Origin: [Bacillus] enclensis
GTDB taxonomy: Bacteria > Bacillota > Bacilli > Bacillales > Bacillaceae_B
Assembly (NCBI RefSeq): GCF_001456935.1
Contig: NZ_KQ758485.1
Location: 234,944 to 298,943 of the forward strand
DNA: 64,000 bases
Direction of reading: 5' to 3'
The notes beneath the pieces were generated by a model. That model was not told where the DNA came from, searched no databases, and was given only the letters and a program-made list of their open reading frames with translations. Below, in pieces: positions 56,904-64,000 of the stretch. Each line of letters starts with the position of its first letter. The first letter of the stretch is position 1. The position numbers and the translations under genes were made by a program.

Positions 56904-58700
56904 ATGCAAGGGTTGAAAGCACCAAAAGAGTTATTTGTCCGTTACTGCAATGAACTGGTCTATTTTTTTCTCTTCATTAAAATCATTCTTTTTCATCTAT
57001 TGACCGATACCCCGGTGTCCAGCGGGGTTTACTCGACATCGCTGGGATTTCTGTTCATTTTCTATGCCCTGTCTTATTTTTTCCGGAATAAGGGAAGGTT
57101 GATTTTCTCATATGCTGTCAGTTTTTTCATAAGTCTGCTGTTATTAAGCAATACTCTCTATCTGGATTATTACAGCTCGCCTGTCACCATCGCCACCTTT
57201 TATCAGACGTCGAATTTGTCCGGTCTCGGGGACAGCATCCTGTACTTGTTCCAGCCTGAATATGCTGTGTATTTCCTTGACCTGCTCGTACTGCCATTCC
57301 TTATTTTCAGAAGGTCATTTGTCTATAAAAAACGCACTACAATCGTGAAAGGGGTCCTTCCGTTTGCCGTATTCGGAGTGATGGGACTTTTCATGAAGCC
57401 TGTAAAATTGATGCTGATTGATAAGCTGGAGAACCCTGTCCAGGCCTATGATTCACTCGATCAGACGGTTCAGTACGGGATCATGGGCCACCACGCCCTC
57501 GATACGTATTTCCATGTCAGGGATGCGAACTTCACTCTCTCTTCTAAAGACAAGGAGTTGATTAAGGAGCAGCTGTATAAAAAGGAAGAAAACACGAAAG
57601 AAACAAAATATGAAGGAATCGGCAAAGGGAAGAATCTAATCCTGATTCAGGTGGAATCCTTGCAGCAATTTGTTCTGAATAAGAAGGTGAACGAGCAGGA
57701 AATAACCCCGACACTGAATAAGATGAAAGATCATGCCATCACGTTTCCAAACTTTTATGCCCAGACCATCGGCGGGAACAGCTCGGATGCTGAATTTCTG
57801 ACACAGACTTCCCTCTTTCCCATCAACTCCGGATCTGTATTCTTCCGCTATCCTTCCAATACGTACCACTCTCTCGGGCAGACCCTCAAGGAAAATGGAT
57901 ACGGGACCCTTGCCGTACATGCTGACGAGAAAACATTCTGGAACCGCCATGAGATGTACCCTTCTCTCGGCTTCGAAAAATACGTGACCATAGAACAATT
58001 TCCCCAAAAGGAAATGGTCGGAATGGGAGTCGGTGATAAAGAGATGTTCACCGAAACTGCCAGGATACTTGCAGATCAAAAACAACCTTTTTACTCTTTC
58101 CTTGTGACGCTTACCAATCATATGCCTTATGAAATAGAAAAAGAAAAACAATCACTGGCACTGCCGCCGGATCAGGACAATTCGCTGCTGGGGAATTATT
58201 TTCAGACCGTAAAATATACCGATGAAGCACTCGGGTTGTTTATGGAGTCATTAAAAGAAAAGAAACTGCTGGAGGATTCAATCATCGTGCTGTACGGCGA
58301 CCATAATGGTATATTCCACCGTGATAAGCAGCAGGTGGAAAAATGGATGCAGAAGGATATTACAGACGAAGAGTGGTACAGGGAATTTGCAACCGTCCCG
58401 TTCATGATTTATCACCCATCCATCAATGGGGAGATCAGTCAAACAATCGGTGGACAGATCGATGTTTTGCCGACCCTTGAATCGATCATGGACGTCCGTG
58501 TTAATGGACCCAATACTATGTTGGGAACAAACCTCCTGAGGTCTGGGTCAGGAAGCGTTCTGATCCCAAGCGGAGGATATGTGGAAAAGCCCCTCTCCAT
58601 CACTGCCCAATCAGTCTCACAGGGATTAACAGAAGAACAGCTGAGACTCTTGGAACTATCAAACCTGATCATTAAAGGGAACTACTTTGGTGAAAAATAA
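56904..58700 (+). CDS. LTA synthase (LtaS)-family membrane sulfatase-fold enzyme
   Basis: A 598-aa enzyme of the lipoteichoic acid synthase family, which polymerises or primes glycerol phosphate from phosphatidylglycerol outside the cell. Five membrane helices (1-170) precede the sulfatase domain: LILIQVESLQQFVLNKKV with the metal-binding Glu, IGGNSSDAEFLTQTSLFP at the nucleophile block, LPDQ/VLYGDHNGIFH metal site. The nucleophile position, Thr in LtaS, appears to be Ser here. The ATG at 56904 has GAGGG only 4 nt upstream. Single gene with its own terminator. Which LtaS-like role (synthase or primase) cannot be told. Confidence 0.85.
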   Translation: MQGLKAPKELFVRYCNELVYFFLFIKIILFHLLTDTPVSSGVYSTSLGFLFIFYALSYFFRNKGRLIFSYAVSFFISLLLLSNTLYLDYYSSPVTIATFYQTSNLSGLGDSILYLFQPEYAVYFLDLLVLPFLIFRRSFVYKKRTTIVKGVLPFAVFGVMGLFMKPVKLMLIDKLENPVQAYDSLDQTVQYGIMGHHALDTYFHVRDANFTLSSKDKELIKEQLYKKEENTKETKYEGIGKGKNLILIQVESLQQFVLNKKVNEQEITPTLNKMKDHAITFPNFYAQTIGGNSSDAEFLTQTSLFPINSGSVFFRYPSNTYHSLGQTLKENGYGTLAVHADEKTFWNRHEMYPSLGFEKYVTIEQFPQKEMVGMGVGDKEMFTETARILADQKQPFYSFLVTLTNHMPYEIEKEKQSLALPPDQDNSLLGNYFQTVKYTDEALGLFMESLKEKKLLEDSIIVLYGDHNGIFHRDKQQVEKWMQKDITDEEWYREFATVPFMIYHPSINGEISQTIGGQIDVLPTLESIMDVRVNGPNTMLGTNLLRSGSGSVLIPSGGYVEKPLSITAQSVSQGLTEEQLRLLELSNLIIKGNYFGEK

Positions 58701-58734
58701 CACCGCCTATTACCAATCATAAATATTCCCCTAT

Positions 58735-58766
58735 AAAAGAAAAGCCGGATGCCGGCTTTTCTTTTT
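58735..58766. terminator. Terminator of the LtaS-like gene
   Basis: AAAAGAAAAGCCGG / CCGGCTTTTCTTTT with a 3-nt loop; T and A runs on both sides. Confidence 0.88.
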
Positions 58767-58902
58767 ATATTTCAACGAGATTACATAATTGAACAAATCT
58801 TTCTCTTTTTGCAATATACCTTATATTACATTTGGGTAAATTTCTAGTTCTTTCTAACTATTTAACAAAATATAACACTTTTAGAATAGTATTCTTTTAT
58901 AT

Positions 58903-58909
58903 TTCGACA
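58903..58909. promoter_or_regulatory. Spo0A-box match upstream of the glucosaminidase gene
   Basis: TTCGACA, exact complement of the 0A box, 85 bp before the ATG at 58995 in an AT-rich promoter region. Confidence 0.35.
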
Positions 58910-58994
58910 TATGATAGAATTATTTTGTCATATAAGTAATTTATTTGTAAATTGCTTAATCATTATATTATATGGAGGGATTAAGGAATCTATC

Positions 58995-61900
58995 ATGAAG
59001 TCATTCAGAAAGATTAGTTTTTCTTTGTTGGCCGCTTTACTGATTTTCTCTAATTTCGGAGGACTTGCACAGGCAGAAACGAGTAAAGCAGCAAATGTCA
59101 GTGATGTTACTGTATCAGCGGATACTGAAGAAGTGATCAGCTTATACAAGGAACCTTCCGGGGAGAGTGAAATTCTTCTTGAACTTCCAAGTGAAGCCAC
59201 TGTCTCCCTTCTTGCCGAAAGTGTGGATGATTCTCCGTATTCATTAGTAAGCTATTACGACAGCGAATCGGAAGAAGATGTTGAGGGGTATGTATTAAGT
59301 AAATACATAGCCATCCAAGGGGAACCTGAAGAGGAGCAAACCCAGGACCCAGCGGATAGCGAACAACCACCTGTTTCGGAAGAAGCATCCCAGGAAGAGG
59401 TCGTTTCTGAAGAAGAAACCACTGAACCTGCTGATGATGCCGTCTCCGAAGACGAAACGGTTTCAGAAAATGAGATCGATACGGCAGAGGAAGTTGAATC
59501 TTCTGAAGGTGTGACTGAAGAAACAGTTGAGAAAGAGACTTCACAAATCGTTGAAAAGGCCGATGTGGAGAAAAAATCTACAGAAACAAGGACCTTCTCT
59601 ACGTTCTCTGCTTCCGTACAGGAGTTCAGCGGTGAAATTTTCAGCGGTATCGCCCTGAAAAGCCCTACTTCCGTATACGAGGCTCAATCAACTACTTCCA
59701 AGAAGCTTAAAAGCTATGATCAAGGGAGCACACTGAAGTACTATGCGTTGAATTCGAATTGGTATATTACGAGAGTGTATCTAAACGGCGCCGCCCATAC
59801 AGGTTATATTTCTGTAAAAGATGTCGAGGGACTTCCAAAGGAACAGACAAGGCTAAAAGGTGTAGCGAAACAGACTACTCCTATCTACCGTAAAGCATCG
59901 GCATCCTCAGGCACTTGGAAGAGTTATCCTGCTGGAAGTGTACTTGTTTACGATACATTCATTAACGGATGGTATGAAGCAAGAGTTTATGCTCAAGGGG
60001 CTTGGAGAATCGGCTATATCGATGCTTCCCATGTGCAAAATGCAACAGACGAAAAGGTCAGATTAAAGGGCGTCGCTTTACAGACCACTCCGGTTTACCA
60101 TGATGCGACGACCTCATCGCCTGTATGGAAAAGTTATCCTGCAGGGAGTGTCCTTGTCTATGATACATTCATAGACGGTTGGTATGAAGCAAGGATGTAT
60201 GCAAATGGGGCTTGGAGAATCGGTTACATCAATGCAGCCGATGTACAGAATGTAACCGAAGATCCTGTCACACTGAAGGGTGTTGCCAATAAGACCACTC
60301 CGGTTTATCACACAGCTTCCACTTCCTCCGCTGTTTGGAAAAGCTATCCGACAGGGAGTGTACTGGTTTATAATACGTTCATCGACGGATGGTATTCTGC
60401 ACGGATGTATGCAAATGGGGCCTGGAGAATCGGTTACATCAATGCAGCCGACGTACAAAATGCAACTGAAAACCCGGTCAGGCTGAAAGGGGTCGCCAAA
60501 AAAACCACTCCGGTTTACCACGATGCGACAACCACTTCGCCTGTATGGAAAAGCTATCCGACAGGAAGCGTACTTGTCTACGATACTTTCATTGACGGAT
60601 GGTATTCAGCAAGGATGTATGCAAACGGGGCCTGGAGAACGGGATACATCAATGCTGCAGATGTTGAGAACAGCGTCCAGGATCAAAAATCCCTCAGAGG
60701 GATCGGACTGCAGTCGCCAACCAACCTTTATGAAGATGCTAGTACTGACTCCCCTGTATTAAAGAGTTATCCGCAAGGGAAGATCCTGTACTATAATTCA
60801 TTTGTAAGCGGCTGGTATGAAACAGGATTTTATGTAGACGGGAAAAAGAAAACGGCTTACCTCGATGCAAGCCACGTCGAAAATATCCTTGATCAGCAAG
60901 ATGAGCTTGAAGGGATTTCCCTTAAAGATTCAACGAATGTTTATACGTATGCGTCAAGAAGCTCTTCTGTGATCAAGAGTTATCCAAAAGGTAAGATCTT
61001 GGTATTCAAAACGTTCTCCGCCAGCTGGTATGAGGCAAGGGTCTATGTAAATGGTCAACCCAAAATCGGATACGTTCATAAGGACGACATCCAAACTCTC
61101 GGGACCGATGTCATCCAGGAGTATACCAGTTATGGAATGACATTTGAAGAAATGCTGGATCTGCAAATGAGCAACAACCCGCAGACTGATCTATATCGGA
61201 ATGAACCTGCCTATATCTATGCAAAATATGTAGATTTGGATACATGGACAGCTACCGCTAATGTTAACGTGCGCTCCAGTATGTCCACAGCTAACAGAGA
61301 TAATATCGTATCCATGGTAAAGGAAGGCGGATGGGTAAATGTCGTCGCAACGCATGGTGATTGGGTAGAGGTGCGCCTCACTTGGAAAAATGCGAAAAGA
61401 GACGATGTAGCATACTACTTAGACCCTTCTAACTTCACATTTGGAAGCAAAGAGTACTATCAGTTCCTGAAACTTTCTTTACCTGCAAATTTAAGCGTAC
61501 AAGAAGTGAATGAGAAGGTGTTGGCAGGCAAGGGGATACTGGACGGAAAAGGCCAGTCGTTCATCGATGCCGCCAGCAAGTACAAGGTAAATGAAGTCTA
61601 CTTGATTTCACACGCTCTGCTTGAAACGGGTAACGGGACATCCGACCTTGCGAATGGTGTTGTTTACAACGGAGTGAAAGTATACAATATGTACGGCTAC
61701 GGTGCATATGACAGCTGCCCACTGACCTGCGGAGCTCAAACCGCCTATGAAGAAGGCTGGTTCACTCCCGAGCAAGCCATCATCGGAGGAGCCGAGCTGA
61801 TCAGCAGCGGGTATATTTACAGGGACGGATTCCAGCAGGATACTCTTTATAAAATGAGATGGAATCCTGAAGGATACCACCAATATGCAACAGATATCGG

Positions 61901-61997
61901 CTGGGCTGCGAAACAGGTTTCAAGTATTTTTAACCTTTACTCTTTATTGGATAACTATACTTTATACTTTGACCAGCCATATTATGAAGTGAAGTAA
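58995..61997 (+). CDS. Secreted GH73 N-acetylglucosaminidase with seven GW/SH3-like wall-binding repeats
   Basis: A 1000-aa LytD-like autolysin. Signal peptide (FSLLAALLIFSNFGGLAQAE), an SH3-type segment, an acidic Glu/Ser/Thr stretch (about 115-205), seven ~70-residue repeats (about 215-700) with the pattern SYPxGSVLVYDTFIDGWYEAR and GYINAADVQ, an SH3b domain (ATANVNVRSSMSTANRD), and a C-terminal glucosaminidase domain with SHALLETGNGTSDLANGV (catalytic Glu). Repeats 3 to 5 are almost identical, as is their DNA. The ATG at 58995 has AAGGAA 6 nt upstream; a frame from 58911 adds an unlikely leader. It cuts the glycan strand of peptidoglycan. Confidence 0.9.
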   Translation: MKSFRKISFSLLAALLIFSNFGGLAQAETSKAANVSDVTVSADTEEVISLYKEPSGESEILLELPSEATVSLLAESVDDSPYSLVSYYDSESEEDVEGYVLSKYIAIQGEPEEEQTQDPADSEQPPVSEEASQEEVVSEEETTEPADDAVSEDETVSENEIDTAEEVESSEGVTEETVEKETSQIVEKADVEKKSTETRTFSTFSASVQEFSGEIFSGIALKSPTSVYEAQSTTSKKLKSYDQGSTLKYYALNSNWYITRVYLNGAAHTGYISVKDVEGLPKEQTRLKGVAKQTTPIYRKASASSGTWKSYPAGSVLVYDTFINGWYEARVYAQGAWRIGYIDASHVQNATDEKVRLKGVALQTTPVYHDATTSSPVWKSYPAGSVLVYDTFIDGWYEARMYANGAWRIGYINAADVQNVTEDPVTLKGVANKTTPVYHTASTSSAVWKSYPTGSVLVYNTFIDGWYSARMYANGAWRIGYINAADVQNATENPVRLKGVAKKTTPVYHDATTTSPVWKSYPTGSVLVYDTFIDGWYSARMYANGAWRTGYINAADVENSVQDQKSLRGIGLQSPTNLYEDASTDSPVLKSYPQGKILYYNSFVSGWYETGFYVDGKKKTAYLDASHVENILDQQDELEGISLKDSTNVYTYASRSSSVIKSYPKGKILVFKTFSASWYEARVYVNGQPKIGYVHKDDIQTLGTDVIQEYTSYGMTFEEMLDLQMSNNPQTDLYRNEPAYIYAKYVDLDTWTATANVNVRSSMSTANRDNIVSMVKEGGWVNVVATHGDWVEVRLTWKNAKRDDVAYYLDPSNFTFGSKEYYQFLKLSLPANLSVQEVNEKVLAGKGILDGKGQSFIDAASKYKVNEVYLISHALLETGNGTSDLANGVVYNGVKVYNMYGYGAYDSCPLTCGAQTAYEEGWFTPEQAIIGGAELISSGYIYRDGFQQDTLYKMRWNPEGYHQYATDIGWAAKQVSSIFNLYSLLDNYTLYFDQPYYEVK
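59847..60900 (+). repeat. ~210-bp tandem coding repeats in the glucosaminidase gene
   Basis: Repeat units begin near 59847, 60058, 60268, 60479 and 60690 (about 210 bp, 70 codons). Those around 60058-60690 share long near-identical runs, so they may expand or contract by recombination. Confidence 0.8.
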
Positions 61998-61999
61998 TC

Positions 62000-62043
62000 A
62001 AAAAAGCTGAAGCGATTCCCAAAAGAATCGCTTCAGCTTTTTT
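62000..62043. terminator. Bidirectional terminator after the glucosaminidase gene
   Basis: AAAAAAGCTGAAGCGATTC pairs with GAATCGCTTCAGCTTTTTT across CCAAAA; it serves the converging teichoic acid genes too. Confidence 0.92.
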
Positions 62044-62049
62044 ATGAGT

Positions 62050-63219
62050 TCAATCAATCTTTTTTCTTATATAATCCAAGATATTCCTACTTGATTCCCC
62101 TTTTGAATACTCGTTCCATTTAGAAGAAAACAAATGCGTACTCTCATGATCAGCTTTCATACGGCTGATATAGGCTGCAACCTCCTCTGAAGTATGAGCA
62201 ACCGGTCCAGGCAGGAGGGACATGAAGTTTTCCCAAATCCCCCGTTCCTTTTCATATTGCCCCAAGTCATACCAGAAGAATATAATAGGACGATTCAACA
62301 GAGAATATTCAAACGGGACGGAAGAATAGTCGGTTATAAGCATATCCGAAATAAAGAGTAATTCATTCAGCTGGTGCCAGCCGGAAAAATCATATGCAAA
62401 ATGGGAAAGTTCAGCCGGGATGCAGAGATCATTTTTAACTGCCGGATGAAGTTTAAGAAGCAGGATATATTCATCTTCGAATTGCAAAGCCAGTTTTTTC
62501 AGATTCAGCTTGATCTCGGCGCTTGATAATTGATTTTCCCGATAGGTCGGTGCATATAACAGGACTTTTTTCTCTTTCAAAAATGGAAATTTCTTATACA
62601 ATTTCGATTTGGCCCGCAGCTGAGCCGTTTGATCAAAGAACACATCGGTTCTGGGAATGCCCGTACGGAGCAGCCTGTCTTCGGTCACGCCGAATGCCCC
62701 CCTGAAGATCTCTGCCATCGCTTCGGAACCGACGACCACTCTGGTGAACCTGTCATAGACTGCCTTGAAGCGTCCCTTTGCACGACTGCTCCGGGATTCA
62801 ACGGATGGATCTTTCAATCCGAACTTTTTTATCGCTCCATTGGCATGCCATAATTGAATGCAATCGACTCCCGGCTTAAATTCCGATTTGGCAAGGAACC
62901 CGTAGTAGTTATCCACCAAAATCACTTTAGATGTGGCAAGATGGTAAATCGAACGCATGAAATCCAATGGTTTCTTCATTTCGAAAAGCAAGGTGGTTGC
63001 TTTTTCAAACTTGGAGAAGACTCCATACATTTTTTCTGTGGTTAAAAAAAGAGTACGACAAGAAAAATCTTGTCGTATCATCTCTTTATAAATACTTTTG
63101 TTATTTTCACTGAAAGAGACCACAAAGGTCACTTTATTCTGCAATGGGAAAAGTTTGCAGATATTAAAAACAGCGCTGAAAACAAACAGATAGAAGGTGA
63201 CAAGAATCTCCCTTATCAT
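62050..63219 (-). CDS. CDP-glycerol glycerophosphotransferase family protein (TagB/TagF-like)
   Basis: A 389-aa peripheral membrane transferase adding glycerol phosphate from CDP-glycerol to the linkage unit or polymer. CIQLWHANGAIKKFGLKDPS is the acceptor-side His motif, RTGIPRTDVFF and VLLYAPTYRENQLSS follow, and SDMLITDYSSVPFEYSLLNR with PIIFFWYDL is the donor site. The length equals TagB (primase, about 380 aa) and is shorter than TagF (about 750), so TagB-like is preferred. It overlaps the tagD stop by 1 bp. Confidence 0.9.
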   Translation of the reverse strand: MIREILVTFYLFVFSAVFNICKLFPLQNKVTFVVSFSENNKSIYKEMIRQDFSCRTLFLTTEKMYGVFSKFEKATTLLFEMKKPLDFMRSIYHLATSKVILVDNYYGFLAKSEFKPGVDCIQLWHANGAIKKFGLKDPSVESRSSRAKGRFKAVYDRFTRVVVGSEAMAEIFRGAFGVTEDRLLRTGIPRTDVFFDQTAQLRAKSKLYKKFPFLKEKKVLLYAPTYRENQLSSAEIKLNLKKLALQFEDEYILLLKLHPAVKNDLCIPAELSHFAYDFSGWHQLNELLFISDMLITDYSSVPFEYSLLNRPIIFFWYDLGQYEKERGIWENFMSLLPGPVAHTSEEVAAYISRMKADHESTHLFSSKWNEYSKGESSRNILDYIRKKID

Positions 63220-63611
63220 TATTTTACATGCAGCAGATCTTTTTTGATTTTACTTGTAGAAATTCCGATTGTTCTTGGCAGGTATACGACGTCGCAGTAT
63301 TCCTTGAGGAAATCGAACTCGCCTTTCCAATCGTCACCCATTACAAACACATCAATATCCCTATTCACTACATCGGTGACCTTTTGTTCCCAGTTTTCCT
63401 CTGCAATGACTTCATCAACATATCTAATGGATTCAAGAATCATCTTTCTATTATCGAAGCTGTGATAAGACTTTTTATTTTTAATGGCATTGAATTCATC
63501 TGAAGAGATGGCCACTGTCAGATGATCTCCCAATTCTTTTGCCCTTTTTAATAGATTAATATGACCCCAATGAAGTAAATCGAACGTTCCGTAAGTGATT
63601 ACTTTTTTCAT
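63219..63611 (-). CDS. tagD: Glycerol-3-phosphate cytidylyltransferase
   Basis: Makes CDP-glycerol from CTP and glycerol-3-phosphate. VITYGTFDLLHWGHINLLKR has the GTFDxxHxGH nucleotide site; VMGDDWKGEFDFLKEYCDVV and YLPRTIGISTSKIK (the ISTT-type block) complete the family. 130 aa, full length. The ATG at 63611 has GGAGGAG 8 nt upstream. It is the first gene of the tagD-tagB/F pair; gpsA nearby provides the substrate. Confidence 0.95.
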   Translation of the reverse strand: MKKVITYGTFDLLHWGHINLLKRAKELGDHLTVAISSDEFNAIKNKKSYHSFDNRKMILESIRYVDEVIAEENWEQKVTDVVNRDIDVFVMGDDWKGEFDFLKEYCDVVYLPRTIGISTSKIKKDLLHVK

Positions 63612-64000
63612 TATATGTTCTCCTCCTGTAATTGTAACTTCAACAAAATTCTACAATTTTTTATACAATTAATCCGAGTGACTTATGGTTATAGTAAACT
63701 GGTAAATTATAATTCAAGCATTTCACTAAGCAAGTATACTAGACAATCTTTACATAGAGTTTATAGGCAATTTACAATTGCGTAATAATACTGTCGAATA
63801 ATGCCATTCTATCATCTTACCTCATTTTAAACGAGGGAAGTTCTTATCGCAAGAGACCTTGAATGAATATTTAGTGAACTACATACTTAATACCCATAAC
63901 ATAATAGATTTACACTACATTTACAATTGAAATTTTTTCTATTGTTTCCACTCAGCCAGCGATATTCCCTTTTCCCTTTTCATCGGCTTAATAACCTGTT
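63612..64000. other. Upstream region of tagD
   Basis: 389 bp, AT-rich, no gene seen. It contains TGTCGAA (63792-63798), a hairpin CCTC...GAGG (about 63820-63836), and two copies of TTTACAATTG (63771-63780 and 63920-63929). A promoter for tagD should lie here. Confidence 0.45.

Noticed and set aside
1..64000. tRNA or rRNA genes
   Set aside because: No cloverleaf ends, CCA context or conserved rRNA segments seen in the intergenic regions.

Overview
The window is a chromosomal segment of a Gram-positive, low-to-mid GC endospore-forming Bacillaceae; a Bacillus or Rossellomorea-like organism is my inference. Support comes from GGAGG-type ribosome binding sites with many TTG/GTG starts, degS-degU next to yvyE and a LytR-CpsA-Psr gene, a treP-treA-treR locus, sipW-tasA, a Spo0E-type phosphatase gene, wall teichoic acid genes, and a ~140-bp palindromic repeat that I know from Bacillaceae genomes. 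No rRNA or tRNA genes were seen.

Layout. (1) 1-5854: a REP-associated tyrosine transposase (RAYT) with 29-bp REP palindromes, a yifB/comM-type ATPase, an acyltransferase, and a scrapyard of phage-type gene fragments, one split by an internally deleted IS21-family element that keeps both ends and a target duplication. (2) 5855-21371, all minus strand: a capsule/exopolysaccharide operon. Chain-length, tyrosine kinase and phosphatase genes come first. A structured intergenic region (candidate EAR RNA) and a small gene follow, then genes for UDP-diacetylbacillosamine (dehydratase, aminotransferase, acetyltransferase, initiating transferase) and UDP-GalNAcA (dehydrogenase, epimerase). The operon ends in an AT-rich cassette with flippase, pyruvyl transferase, glycosyltransferase and a probable polymerase. 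(3) 21586-29241: SGNH protein, LCP ligase, secreted proteins, a three-gene zinc-ribbon cluster ending in a TcaA/YvbJ-like protein, and a LysM-NlpC/P60 hydrolase. (4) 29422-35529: trehalose uptake and hydrolysis genes under TreR with three operators and a cre site, interrupted by three copies of the ~140-bp repeat, plus a small Spo0E-like gene. (5) 35566-42437: sipW-tasA and a third matrix-type protein, an M6 protease, and degU-degS. (6) 42976-63611: yvyE, a TagV-like ligase, O-acetylation genes (MBOAT + DHHW), tagO, a second glycopolymer set, gpsA, an LtaS-like enzyme, a repeat-rich glucosaminidase, and tagB/F-like with tagD.

The region is mainly a cell-envelope and biofilm-matrix neighbourhood: polymer synthesis, attachment, O-acetylation, remodelling and amyloid fibre export lie together with the DegS/U regulator. 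Exact Spo0A boxes look over-represented between genes.

The most unusual signals are two intergenic arrays (29422-29601 and 55337-55622) of small CCWGG-centred palindromes spaced almost exactly 25 bp apart. Their arms change from unit to unit, and most stay self-complementary. I do not recognise a described family for them.
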